A stretch of DNA of 64,000 nt. It comes from Sisyra terminalis (lineage: Eukaryota; Arthropoda; Insecta; Neuroptera; Sisyridae). The stretch lies in the NCBI GenBank assembly GCA_958496175.1, contig OY292274.1, positions 58,042,630 through 58,106,629 of the forward strand, read 5' to 3'. A program made the position numbers and the translations under genes. The first letter of the stretch is position 1; each line of letters starts with the position of its first letter. Of the stretch, positions 23,426 through 35,277 are shown piece by piece. The notes under the pieces are model-generated. The model had not been told where the DNA came from, made no database searches, and worked only from the letters and a program-made list of their open reading frames with translations.

Positions 23426-24553
23426 ACTAAATTGTATTTAAAAGAACTAATGATAAAGCACGGCCAAGCTTATCAAAAAGCAGCATGAAAAATATCATAA
23501 TTCACCAACTTTAAAACTAGAATTTAGAGAAAAACGAGATATAAATGTACACTGACTATAAGTCATCATTTATTTAAAAATAAATTCAATTTAAAATTTT
23601 CTGGTAACAAATGAGTACCGTAATTTTTTAAAATTTATGATTATTTTTTAATTTCAAAAAAATGTTGGACTAAAAGGCTTGCAAATTGGTCATGAAATAT
23701 TAACACCAAACATTGTTTCCCTTATGACGTATGCGCATTTCTTCAAAATTTAAATGAATGCCAATTTATAAAAAGATACATCCTTATTATGTTTTCAATT
23801 AAAATTTGCATTGAAAATCCTCGAAGGACTAAAAATATTATGTTTGTGTTTCCAATAAAGGCGTCTATTCCATTAACAAAAGTTATCCCTTTATTTTAAA
23901 TGAGTGATTTTACGGATTATGCTTTAACATTTGCTCCAGAAATTCCAAGTTTATGTTATACACCCGGCTTTACAAAACTTCAGTTTTAAATGTATGCATG
24001 TTACCTGTTCTATAACATTTTGTTCATTTTAGAAACAAGATTCTCATTAAATATTTAAATCAAATGACATGACAAGGATAATTTTGAAAATTTGACTACA
24101 GAAAATTAGGTAAACTAAAATTTTAATATTGTACCGTGGCTCAATATTTGTACAACAATATTTCACTTGTATTTACATACAGAAGAAAATTAGTTATTAA
24201 AACTTTTTAATTAATCGTTTTTGTCTCTGATAAGAAAAATAATCAAAATTTAGCATAACGTTGAGCGTTATTATATAATATATTAAAATTATATAAGTAA
24301 TTCTACTGTTGCAAACCTTTTTAAACGTCGTTCTGATATATAAACAGCATAAAATGTCACAAATTTTAAATTTTAAATAATTTCTTTGCATAAGTAATCT
24401 AAACAGAGTGCTTTGAGATTCAAAGATGTTGGGAATAAAATATTTTTCCTTGATTAAAGATTTAAATTTAGTTACTGCTCTCGCAAAAGTTCGTGTTTTA
24501 AAAGCGTTTTGAAAATAAATAGCAATTAATATCTGTTGAATGCTTTACATATA
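23426..24553. other. AT-rich spacer, nothing recognised
   Basis: Only short ORFs (for example 24197-24391, minus) without domains. No repeat family of the window found here. Confidence 0.3.
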
Positions 24554-24555
24554 TA

Positions 24556-25534
24556 TGGGGGACCGGAAAGTAATGTCGTTTTTTGAATAAACAAATAAAC
24601 TATATAATCAGCCTCAACAGTATCACTGTTTTGACATCTAACGTACAAAATTTTAATGCCAAATTAGTTAAAAATCAATTGATTATTAAGGAAAATATCA
24701 AAAAATTGCACTTTGAACATCACTTAAGTTTTCAATTTTTTTACCACTTAGTAAAGGTTTTAACAATTGAAATAACCAAAAATCCGGTGGAATAACTTTG
24801 GACAATTATAGTGGGTACGGCAATATTATCCTGACCTCTTTAATTTATTAGTCTTTTCCAGGTCTTTTCTTCTGCAGAGAAGTCTTGCATTACCGTTTTG
24901 CAGCATAGAATTTTCTCTGTTAACAGTTCTTGGGCACTTTTGGGTATTTGGTTGACCAAAATTGATTGACTTTTTGGTATACATTTGGCACCATTTCCTT
25001 CCTTAGTTTCTTGTTTGTTAAATTTTTTACCATTCTTCATTAATTCCAGTTGGATAACTGAAAATTATCTAATTTGAACTTAAACAAATTCACATGGCGT
25101 TAATGAAAATCTAAAACACTTCGATAAATATTGAAAATGTTTTTATTAACACCTAAACGTTGCTACCCTATGAAAAGCATACAATGCCGAATTTGTATTC
25201 CTTCGGGTTTTTGTTCTTACTATTTCAATATAGATTTCGGAACAAAAAATATTTTGTAATTTTTTATAACTCAATAAATCATCCTAATCATTAAATGTCT
25301 TTAGTACAATTTGAAATAACTTAAAAGCAGGTAAATGGCAATTGAATGACTATAGAGTTAAAAACGAATATTAATGGATAGTAATGTATGTCTTAAGAGA
25401 CTCAATTTCTTCTTTATTAAGAAATTGAGTCTCATAAGACATATATTATTATCCGTTAATTTATTGTGAATCGGAAATAAATAAAATACTTATCAATGTT
25501 AAAAACGAAATTACTTTCCGGTATCTACACCTAA
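24556..25534. mobile_element. Mariner-type MITE family C, copy 1
   Basis: The ends contain ACCGGAAAGTAATGTCGTTT on the left and, reversed, ACCGGAAAGTAATTTCGTTT on the right, with TA on both sides. It aligns with the copy at 55286-56697 along most of its length (shared blocks ATCACTGTTTTGACATCTA, TGGACAATTATAG, TTCTTCTGCAGA, GCAGCATAGAA). No mariner transposase domain can be read, although short ORFs exist on both strands. TA target and such ends fit the Tc1/mariner superfamily. It carries a separate 141-bp hairpin insertion at 25369-25509. Confidence 0.82.
25357..25509. repeat. Hairpin insertion flanked by 12-bp direct repeats
   Basis: GTTAAAAACGAA occurs at 25357-25368 and again at 25498-25509; the related copy at 56665-56680 has only one. 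The extra DNA is mostly a hairpin: ATGTCTTAAGAGACTCAATT faces its near-perfect complement, and the similarity continues outward to arms of about 45 bp. So a hairpin-shaped sequence entered the MITE and either duplicated 12 bp of target or arose by local duplication. Confidence 0.75.
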
Positions 25535-25536
25535 TA

Positions 25537-26990
25537 TATTCAAATTAATCTATAATTGTTAACAATTAATTCAAAAGAATGACGTAAAAAGGTAGCAAAA
25601 GTTTTAACTCCTAATTTATTCAAATATTCATAGAAAAACTACCTGAAATATTTATCAAGAATGTCACCACTTAAATTAATAAAACTTCAAGACTTCTTTC
25701 TTCTACCTCTTTTCTTATGATAAACTTTAAACAGAGTATTGTTCTTTGACATGAATAGTTAGGTAATCAAATTTGAATTATCTGTAATGATATTTTCAAT
25801 ATACATTTTTATGGAAAAAATGAATTGCAAATATTATTTCTGACAAAAAGAAAACTTTTACAAACATATTGTTGTCGGCAATTTATTATGACATGCAGGC
25901 GAAGTTCCAGGTTAATGCAAATATAATTATAATATGTGTGCAACAAAATTTATGGTGAACGTACTTTTTATATTCATGAGAAATTGATTTTCATTTGAAG
26001 CAACAATTTAAATACGATAAAAGCATATTTCTTATAAATAATTAATGCTTATACACAAGGGAAATATAAATTATAATTTTAAGTAACAATTTAAAATTTA
26101 CAATACCTATAGTTTCCTTACTTAAAAACCTTTTTAAAGCTTTGTTTATTTTTTTAAGTTTTATATTATTTCTTTGTTACATAATATATAAACTTTTGAT
26201 ATATCAACAAAATTATGTCAAAATTGTTTCATTGTTTGCACTAATTTATTGCACCGTTTTACGTATAACAAGAATAAGTACCTAAGTTGTATAAGTTGTA
26301 CCTAAGTACCTAAGTATTTAAAACTGACAATAAAAAGTATTGATTGTTTAAAGTAGTGTTGCAACATTATGTAACTCTGTAAATGTAAATGCATTTGTAC
26401 TGAGTAAATAGCCTAAATGTTATGCCTATATTTTCAGAATGTAAATACTTCAATACACTGATACTTTACAGGTGAATTTCGAATAACAAACAGTACTCCA
26501 GAACTCATCAAATATATTCAAATTCTCAGGGCAAATAGTTTAAAACTTTGGACTTTAGTAGTAAAGTTGTACGAAATTCTTTAAATACAAATTTTAAATA
26601 TAATTGAAAATCTACTTGTCTATCTAAACTATTCACCATCGTGGAGCCATTCTAAATGAAGGCTTGTGTAATTTACTGGTAACATTTAGATTATTCAAAC
26701 ATTTGAAATAATTTTTATTTCTATTAACATTTTATATTATTTTCAATTTGGATTCTTAATCGGTAAAGTTATAAGATAGTGTATTATATCAATTTTTAAA
26801 TATGTTGGTGGCCTACATTTAATTAAAAGTTACATTTTTAATTAAAGTATTTCTTACTTAAATTTAATACTAGTGTGAGAAATTTGATGAAAGTTCACAG
26901 TGGTTATGAGTTTAAAACGTTACATATAATTTACATAAGTCAACTTTAAATGTGAGCTTCGAGGCAAAGTTTAATAAAACTTATTTATGG
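25537..26990. other. AT-rich spacer with a GTACCTAAG microsatellite
   Basis: A short cluster of TACCTAAG units lies at about 26278-26322. Otherwise no ORF, repeat or domain is recognised. The last 100 bases before 27000 (TTTAATAAAACTTATTTATGG) are probably the 3' tail of the minus-strand Penelope-like relic. Confidence 0.35.
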
Positions 26991-27001
26991 TGGATTATCC
27001 A

Positions 27002-27038
27002 GATACGTATTCCGACTACCGAGCAACCATCTTCGGTG
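27002..27038 (-). ncRNA. Hammerhead-like module 4, at the 3' end of a Penelope-like relic
   Basis: On the minus strand: ACCGAAGA, T, a stem GGTTG/TAGTC containing wobble pairs, then GGAATACGTATC. It is a diverged version of the CTGAAGA...GAAACGT module: the first box reads CCGAAGA and the second GGAA. Position and order match the other copies. It lies downstream of a GIY-YIG-like coding relic on the same strand and just before an AATAAG/A-rich tail. Confidence 0.35.
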
Positions 27039-27169
27039 GTCATCAAATAATATTGAATCTCTTCCTAACTGTTATGTGATGAATCACAAAATAATCATAG
27101 ATCGATCTTAATTTGTATGTCGAATCTTTCTTTTTTTGCAATGGAGTTTTAGATAGTCGTATTTCCAAT

Positions 27170-27480
27170 TCTATGTTATTTCATCAAATCCTTGGCCTAT
27201 TTTTGAAGAAGAATTTGAATTTGAAGAATTGGCCCATTTTCCCAGTTGAGTAACTTTCTCTTTTTCTCTTGAAAATTTCTATACTCTCGAGTACATTTAC
27301 TCTATTTATGCGATGAAAAATTTACAGAAGCTTTGCTTCTACAAGTATACGCCCCGTTTATATTGGTATGTTTTGCCACATAAGATTTTTCCACTAGCAC
27401 ATATTTTATATTTGCCAGATGTTCTTTATATCCTATCTCTATTTGTCCTTTAGTCTTACTGAAGAACTTTTGTCATTGCT
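27170..27480 (-). pseudogene. Probable Penelope-like element relic, GIY-YIG endonuclease part
   Basis: GIY-YIG endonucleases of Penelope-like retroelements nick target DNA. In one minus-strand frame I read KTKGQIEIGYKEHLANIKY (27470-27414), then EKSYVAKHTNING, and after a stop REYRNFQEKKRKLLNWE. This resembles the conserved core in which the YIG box is followed by a basic R-x-KEH helix, S-VA-H and an acidic EAIEI-like segment before a final NW block. The upstream GIY and YIG boxes are too degraded to show. At least two stop codons occur. No reverse transcriptase part is visible upstream. An alternative is chance similarity; the order of three blocks argues against that. Confidence 0.45.
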
Positions 27481-29487
27481 AGTACAGGAAATTTAATAAA
27501 TTCCTAACTTTTGTAGATTCCACCTTTTGAAAAACTTACCGTAATTTTTCTTGTATATCCAACTCTTATATTAAAGTACTTCCAAACCATAGCATTTTAT
27601 GGGAAATCCATGGATAGTCAGTTGGACAGTACTAACGATCTTTTTACTTAGTTTACTTTTTTAAATAATATTTGATTATTATTGGAAAACAATATATTTT
27701 ATATATTCTTTATGAAGTATAAATTGTTCAAAGCCAGCGAATAAATTTAATCAAATATAGTAAGATTAATGATCAAATAATGTTCTTTAAAAACAAAATG
27801 TAAAAATTATCACAAAATAATTACGAAGAGATGCACTACTGCTGAATGACCATTGATAAAACTTGGTAAACAATTAAGATAATTATCTGTAGAATGTTAA
27901 ATAATATCAAATATATATCAAAAATATCAAATAATATCATATTTGTTATATTATTGTTTATTTTTCGTTTTATAATTTTTTTTTGGTTTTGCCCATTCTT
28001 TATAACATTAAAAACTGCATTAAAATTCTCCTCAAAATTTGCATTATTGAGCTGTGCCTTTATAATAAACATCGTAATTAAATTTGAATTTATTTCGAAT
28101 CTAAATTACGAAATAATAATTTACTGAAATTTAAAAATATTTTTGATACTAAGCAAACCTTTAATGGACTGTTTTAACAAAACCTTTTGTTATTTTTGGG
28201 ATCTAATCAAATTTAAAACAACATTGAATCATTTTCAAATTATATACCAAATTATGTAAATTAAACAAAACATTTTCATTTTTTTTTTATTTCAAAGGTA
28301 CCGTTTAATATTTAAATAACTTTCAAACAACGATTTGTTTTTATCATAAACGATATTCGCTGGATTTTTTGTCAAAAATATGACCAAAAAGTTTTAAAAC
28401 ATATTTCAATATCAGGTAAATTTGATACATTTGAAAGATAATCATGATATAAAAGCAATTTTTCGCTAAAAGTCAACGTAAAATAGCATCATCAATGTGT
28501 ATAATAGCTGCATATAGCGAGACAGTATTAAATTCTGAAAGAAAATAAACGAGAATGTAAATACAGCTTGAATAAAAATATGTGTACTATAAAAGCTGTA
28601 ATTTTCCATTATATTTTTTCACGTCACAAGCTTACCTCTATTTATTGTATAAACATATTTCAGTAATTTGTTATTTTTTCATCTTTCAATATATTATTAT
28701 AATTTTCAGTCTGTAAAAATATTGTTGCCGATTTTTTATTCCATAGTTCAAAGGATTTAATTTATAAATAAACTCTGAAATTCTTTATGTTAATTTATGA
28801 AATAGTTTCCATTTACAAAAACAAAAAAAAAAAAAAAAATATTAAAAATATTAAAAATAATTAGATAAAAAAGAACTTTATTAAAAAAATTTTTAAATCA
28901 TTTTCCAATTTATGATTTAATATGTGTAGAGTTGAAATACTTGAAAAAAAATGAAATAAAAAATCTTCTTATATAACGTTTAAAATCATTTTTGAGGCAA
29001 TTTATGTTGTCAGTTGAAAATACAGTACATAAAATACCAATAAAAGAATATTTTGTAGTCTATTTAACTCTCATTTATTCTTTTTAAATTTCCTTCAATT
29101 CAATTTCAAGATGATAAGTTCAAAAGAACTTTCAAAACTTGACTTTTTTACATTGAGAACGCTTCTGCAAAATCAATAAAGGTTTTCTTTTCCTTCAAAA
29201 TTAGAGACACAACAAAAGAAAATTCGAAACCTTGGTTTTTACAAGCGGCATTTCCGCATTTGAGTGTAACAAAAAAAAAAAGGGAAACTGTTTTAATAAA
29301 AACTTTTTCCTCGTAATAAATTCATAACAATAAACATATTTTGTACATTGACAGTATACAAATAGATTTTACATACTAACATTGCTGTAACACAAAACTT
29401 TCATAACACAATTTTCGGTTGTCTCAAAGAAAATAAATCGAAAATGGATTTACATACCAACATGTAACACATATCTACTAAATAATT

Positions 29488-29488
<1 letters not shown>
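27481..29488. other. AT-rich spacer with poly-A run, nothing recognised
   Basis: A homopolymer-rich segment near 28820-28865 (long A-run followed by ATATTAAAA repeats) is the only structure. Overlapping ORFs on both strands at 27836-28127 are low-complexity. Confidence 0.3.

Positions 29489-29536
<48 letters not shown>
29489..29536. repeat. (TA)n microsatellite, left of a MITE
   Basis: About 24 TA units. Together with the tract at 30344-30419 it appears to be one original microsatellite split by insertion of the palindromic MITE. Confidence 0.95.
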
Positions 29537-29540
<4 letters not shown>

Positions 29541-30338
29541 GGTGATTTTTTTTTGCTCCCATGCCGAAATTTTGTTGGAAATACTTCAAAAAAAATCCCT
29601 GAAAGTTTGAGGTCTTAATATTAATATTAAATACTCGCTCACAGCGTGTGAATATTTTCCATTTAAAATACACGTAAACTTTGATTTTTTTTTAAATTTT
29701 TATAGCTTTGCAGCATTTTATGGTATCGCCTCGCTCAAAGTCGGGATTTTTTTTACAATTGTATGCTCTACAAAAGTGCCTATTTTTAATAATTTTTAAT
29801 AAGGAATAAAAAATCAATATTTTCTTAAATTTTACTCAATAATCCGTAAAAATTTTATAGTAAGAGAAATTCAAGGCTCAATATCTCGAGAAATATCGAT
29901 CTTAGCAATTTGGTTTTCTGGAACTTTTTTGTAGGAAATTAAATTTCCTATAAATTTGCTATTTACATTTTGTCTGTAGGTCTTGTAATTCATGAGTTAC
30001 TGAGAGAAAAACGAGAAATCTATGAAAAATCTAGGTTTAGTGACCCGTACTACCTCGCCCGTGTAAATTTCGATTTTTCCGCAATAGGCACTTTTGTAGA
30101 GCATACAATTGTAAAAAAATCCCGACTTTGAGCGAAGCAATACCATAAAATGCCGCAAAGCTATAAAAATTTAAAAAAAAAGTCAAAGTTTACGTGTATT
30201 TTAAATGGAAAATATTCACACGCTGTGAGTGAGTTCTTAATATTAAGAGCTCAAACTTTCAGGGAATTTTTTTTGAAGTATTTCCAACAAAATTTCGGCA
30301 TGAGAGCAAAAAAAAAATAGTCCCAAAAAAAAAATCAC

Positions 30339-30343
<5 letters not shown>
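29537..30343. mobile_element. Palindromic MITE family D, copy 1, inside a (TA)n tract
   Basis: The arms of about 260 bp are inverted copies: GCTCCCATGCCGAAATTTTG faces its complement near 30295, and GCATACAATTGTAAAAAAAT near 30102 faces the segment near 29750-29772. Ends read TTAGGGTGAT with TA flanks, a Tc1/mariner-like target. Copy 2 lies at 43654-44482. The left end here lacks the GGGACTATTTTTT block seen in copy 2, a small deletion. There is no coding capacity. Its transcript would form a very long hairpin. Confidence 0.9.

Positions 30344-30419
<76 letters not shown>
30344..30419. repeat. (TA)n microsatellite, right of a MITE
   Basis: About 38 TA units directly abut the right end of the palindromic MITE. 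Confidence 0.95.
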
Positions 30420-30421
<2 letters not shown>

Positions 30422-31460
30422 CATTCTTAGATATAGTCAAAATGAACATTTATTCGATTAAAATAATTTACAGTTAAAAATCAATTAAAATATGAATTTA
30501 TTGTGTCCTCCCTAAATCGAAAGCGAAAAAAATGGGAATCGTTTAGATATCTATATAATAAAACCATTAAAAAGTAAATCGATACGAACGTGTAAAACAC
30601 GTTCCAAAAGCTTTGTATTAAGTTAATTTAAAGCTCAGAGTAAAAAAACTATAAAAAATCCAATTAGATGTAATTGCCTGTCTTTAAAAGAGTATTATAA
30701 ATTTTCAGACCGTTTACATTTTTTTTCTTTAATCGAGTAGAATATAATAGGATTACATGAAAAAAATATATTTCCAATAGTAAAAAGTTTTCTATATGTC
30801 AATTAAAAGCAAACCAATAAGCCAAATGCACATGTTCAATAAATATTCTGATTGTAAAAGTTTTTAATTAATATTAAAAATGTAATGAAGCTGTTAATTT
30901 TTAACTTTTTAACTTTTAGTTGATAAGATCTAATAAATATTCATTTACAAATGCAAAAAATTCGCTAAATTCAAAACGCCTAAAACGAGCTCCTATTGGC
31001 CCGAAATTAAAATAACATTCCAGAACACAAACCTCAAAAGTCCTCAGCCGTTTTTCTGCAACAAATTTCAAATTTTAAAGTATTTAAACCAAAAGAGTAA
31101 GGATATTTAAATCGTTCAAACTAAATTTCAACGATAGAAACCATTTACAATATTTAAAATTTTATATGGTCAGGAATATTTTAATATACTTCGTGATTAT
31201 TTTAAAGAACAAATATGATAATTTACCCTTTTGAAATTACTTTACAATTAATCATCTGAGTAGTAAAGTAGAGAAATAATGTGCCTTAAATAGATATAAT
31301 AAGAGTAAAGGTTGTTATATAACTATAGTACGGTATTTATATACTCTCGTAATAATTCAATTGGATTTAAGTCAAATTGGATTACTCCTTTTTCAGAAAA
31401 AAATATTTTTTAATTTAAGTTTTTTTCCGATTTATTCACAAACAAATAGAAAGCTAAAAC
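30420..31460. other. AT-rich spacer, nothing recognised
   Basis: No ORF over 60 codons and no repeat copy identified. Confidence 0.3.
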
Positions 31461-31908
31461 TTAGGCCCGGTGTTTTCACATCTAGATAGTGACATTTATC
31501 TTCCAGATAAAATTTTAAACGGAAGATAGAGAAAACATGCGTACTGTCACATAAAAATAGTCATATCTTCAGGATAAAATTAAACTATCTCCTATATTGC
31601 TTATTCAGTACTCAGACTTCCAAATAGTCTTTTTATTTAATAGATAGAGCATACATCGTCTTATTGTCTTATTGTTTCTGCACATTGTTAGTGCTATAAA
31701 ACTTTAGTGAAGCGAAAAATTATATTACGAAATTGCAAGAATTTTCTGCCTATTTGAAGATTTAAGAATTTATTAGGTAAATATATTAATGTATATTATC
31801 TATGTGTAAATTAAAAAAGCATCAATTTCATGTAATGATACATAAGCAATATTAATCAGTTACTTTGTTGATATATTACCGTTATAAATAAAAGTGGAAA
31901 TAATTACT

Positions 31909-32289
31909 ATGGATGATTTGGAATTGCTCAATGACCCTGAGGAAGAGTTGATTCAACTTATAGAAATTTTAAATCCAGAACAACAATATAATGTAAGACC
32001 AAGAATTGATCATTTTAAGAAATGGACAGACCAATAATTTTTCCAAAGATTTCGTTTTTCAAAACTTTCGGTCGAATTTATATTCTTACAAATTGAAGAA
32101 AAATGTGCAGTACTACACAATATAGCGATAGACTGAATGGAAGAAAATTTTGACACCGATGAGAATTCGGACATGGGAGACAATATTCTTCCAGAAGAAC
32201 AAGAAAGAAATGTTGAAATTTATAATGACTTTTTCTGCAGACCTTTTATTGATTATTTAAGGAATTTATTGCATCAACAAAACGTTTAA
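31909..32289 (+). pseudogene. HARBI1-like transposase, catalytic core deleted
   Basis: A single frame of 127 codons starts MDDLELLNDPEEEL, continues RPRIDHFKKWTDQ, stop, FFQRFRFSKLSVEFI (the N-terminal FxxRFRxSK block of Harbinger nucleases), then jumps at QIEEK directly to CAVLHNIAID, the C-terminal block, and ends FIDYLRNLLHQQNV. The DDE nuclease core, normally around 200 residues, is missing. The deletion kept the frame. Two in-frame stops (TAA about 32035, TGA about 32133) have arisen since, each one substitution from a sense codon (GAA and TGG). It cannot catalyse transposition. Confidence 0.85.
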
Positions 32290-32400
32290 CAAGAAATAAT
32301 AGAATAAATATATATTTGTATTATGAAAATAATAATGTGTTATTTAATAAAAGTTGTATAAAATTATACATTTTTTAGTTGTTTTTTCTTAATAGAAATT

Positions 32401-32597
32401 TCAATATCCATAAGTGTCATTTTTTACGATGCATTCCTTCTGCCCTTTTCTCTTCTTGGTTAATATTATGAATTTGATTCATTAAAAGTTCGGTTCTAAG
32501 GTCTAAAATTTGATCTAATTTTATAATTCAACAAATGAATTTCTTCATTATTGAAATTTGGAGTTCGGGTTCGTTTTTTCTTAACTTCGTTCGACAT
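32401..32597 (-). pseudogene. Harbinger second ORF relic (MYB/SANT-like)
   Basis: On the minus strand a start at 32597 gives MSNEVKKKRTRTPNFNNEEIHLLNYKI. The KRTPNF-x(2)-EE-x(2)-LL pattern is typical of the MYB/SANT-like partner protein that helps the Harbinger nuclease enter the nucleus and bind ends. It stops after about 33 codons. After a shift a C-terminal coiled segment LRTELLMNQIHNINQEEKRA can be read. The middle of the domain is missing, so the gene is internally deleted. Confidence 0.6.
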
Positions 32598-32963
32598 TCT
32601 AAATTATATGTTATTAATTTGCAAAACGACTATTTTTATATTTCAAATTCAGTATAAGAGACAACTACAAAACTTGTATTTTTTACACAAGAATGGTATT
32701 TCTCTCTAACGCCTTAGATATCGCTATCAACTTGTCTTTGTTTATTCATATATTGTTTCCTACACTGGTCTACACTGGCTTATCCATAAATTGTCATTAC
32801 TGTTCTATTTTTTTTTTTATAAGATATCATGCAAATAACTAACCGGAGGTTTGTTTTGGTTGAAAATACAGTTTTGGTTAATCTTACAGATAAAATTTTA
32901 TCTAATAGATAATTATCATGGAGATAAAGCCTACCTATACTGAAGTGAAAATACCGGGCCTTA

Positions 32964-35270
32964 GAGTATTATTTAAGTACCAACATTTGCTGCAAACATG
33001 GTTCAAATACCGATTTCTGGAGCCGATTTTTCATTGTTATCATCCAATTGCTTTTTTTACACGTTTTACTTTCATCAACTATTTTGAATTGTTGGAAAAT
33101 TATTTCCAATACTTTTCTCTGAATTTCAGGTATAATTTGGTTTATAGCGAATATAAAAATTTTCATAAACCTTTTTATAGGTCTATACCCAATGACATAT
33201 ATTTTTTAAAGAAATTAAAATAATTTTCCTCGTTTTCCAGCCTGCAGTTATTATTCACTGGCTCTTGTTTCAAATTGCAATCATAGTTTAATCGTTTGGA
33301 AAAAAAATTTAACTTGTATTTAGATATTCAGTATTGAAATGATTAAAGAAAACTTAGATTTTACATATACAAAACACAATTACAACTGTGTTCCACAGAA
33401 CAAAAATAGGATGTAAAATTTTAGCATAAAAAAATGTTTCCCATGGAAGAAATTATTAAAAGTTGTGGAAATTATTATTGTTTTAATGATAACCACCTAA
33501 TAATCTGTTTATATTTCGGTTTTAATAAATGGACTGTGACGTCACAGAAGACTCATAAGCTCACGAATCATTTTCAAACTCTCATTTGTTCATTAGTGTT
33601 AAAACTATTTCTGTCGGTCAAAATATAAATTTTTTAGACCTAAAAATTGGTTTCTTCTACTTTTAATAATATCCTTTATCCGTGTGCTATATGTGCGTTA
33701 TATATGCATAAGATAAATTGTGTTTTAATTCTAAATTATTATCAATGTTAATTTAAAGTTAACTAAAATTAATTAAATTAAATTAAATTAAATATTAATT
33801 TCATATTTATCTTTTACAGGTTATTTTCATCCCAAATCAATTGGCAGTGATGAAAAGTCACAAAACTGTGGAAGCTCCTGAGCATCACGAGAAAATGTTA
33901 AAATAACTCCATTGGAAAGGATTAATGTACCAGTTAGTCATATCTTTTTTATATATTTATTTTGATTTTTAATTAAGATCGTGACGACTGATTTTAAAGA
34001 CCATTTAACTATCACTACCCTACTGCTGTACCTCTACTTTCATCCATACAAACTGTAAATATTTTAGAGTAATAGTTCTGGTTTTATTGTACTTTATTTC
34101 AATTATATGAAAGCACAGACGTATAATATCGCTAACCAAAATAAATTTCCCTCGTATAAAGTCTGAAGTTGTATCTAATAAGAAATTTAGCATTCGGTAA
34201 TAATTCAAGTACGACTTAGAAAATACAGCAATAAATTTAGCTTAAGTAGATAAGTATACGAGTAAGTGAATGAAACCGGATAGTAAAACAAAAGTAAATT
34301 GAAGATAATAGAAAAAAATCTCAATGAATCAACCACAAATAGGACTAAAATAAAATTTATGTGATCAATGTGACAAAAGGCAAAACATTCGATTAAACTG
34401 TAACTTTTAACATTTTAAAGGAAAAAACATTTTAAAGTAAGAATATATATAATTTATCAAGCAAACTCATTTTTCCGGCGGTAAAAAATCAAGAAAACTT
34501 TTTTAAATTTCCACTTCAATGATTTGATTTTTTTTTAAATCGTTAATTAAAAATAAATAATTAACACTTCCAGAACACTCCAATCTATATGTGTTCTGGA
34601 ATGTGAAAAAATCTCGTAATTATGCAATTAAAAGTTTCGTAATTAATTTACTTAGTTTCGCTTTTTTTCACCCTTCAATCAATGGCAAAAAGTTTGAACA
34701 TTTGCAAAAAATAAAAGTTGAACTTTTTTTCCCCCAAAACCAAAAATTAGATTTATATATCACACAATAAAAAAAATAACGTATCTACCTATCGGAGAAA
34801 TTTTCCGATAACATTTGCAAGCCCCACGCGTTAATTAATTTTCTTTTTTCTAAAAAGGCATTAGCTACTTGTATAAAGCTTAATCAATTTCGCTGTTATA
34901 ATTCTAGAGAAATCATCACTCATTTACTAAAGATATATTTATTTTCAAGACATTTTGATTGGTTTATGTGATTAATAGTACATCTTTAATGTGAAAGAAA
35001 CATAAATGTATTTCACATGGTTTTATAAAAAAAAAAACGCCAATCTTTCTAATTCTACACATTAATGGGTAGATGAATTTCTATTTCACCAAATCAAATA
35101 ACAATTTTTGCAACAATGATTCTACAAATTATTAATTGTAGCAATAAATAAAATAGATAACTATTTTAATAATTCAATAAACAATACTACTTTTAATTAG
35201 TAATACAACCATCAACAAAACATAGAGAAGAGATGTCATAAAATCCAAATTCATTATTGGAAGGTGATTG
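32964..35270. other. AT-rich stretch with minor motifs and one weak exon-like signal
   Basis: An (AAATT)n microsatellite lies at 33776-33797. At 33805-33819 TATCTTTTACAG resembles a 3' splice site, followed by an open frame VIFIPNQLAVMKSHKTVEAP that stops after 28 codons; there is no matching gene context. A perfect-stem hairpin with arms CACTTCCAGAACAC/GTGTTCTGGAATGTG sits at 34566-34608. ORFs at 32918-33223 and 33434-33628 are unrecognised. Confidence 0.3.
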
Positions 35271-35277
35271 AAATTTT

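Larger units (their letters stand above)
31464..32960 (+). mobile_element. PIF/Harbinger element with intact ends (TSD TTA)
   Basis: The element starts GGCCCGGTGTTTTCAC and ends with its complement GTGAAAATACCGGGCC, with TTA on both sides (31461-31463 and 32961-32963), the hallmark target of this superfamily. It carries remnants of the two expected genes in divergent positions: a HARBI1-like transposase (plus) and a small MYB/SANT-type DNA-binding protein (minus). Subterminal repeats CCAGATAAAATTTTA occur at both ends. It is an internally deleted, 1497-bp derivative of a longer autonomous element. Confidence 0.93.

Noticed and set aside
30243..30449. ORF of repeated Ile-Tyr codons
   Set aside because: It is a translation of the (TA)n microsatellite.
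33805..33910. Possible host exon after TATCTTTTACAG
   Set aside because: Only 28 codons before a stop, no recognisable domain, no partner exon or donor; a chance splice-like motif is likely in T-rich DNA.
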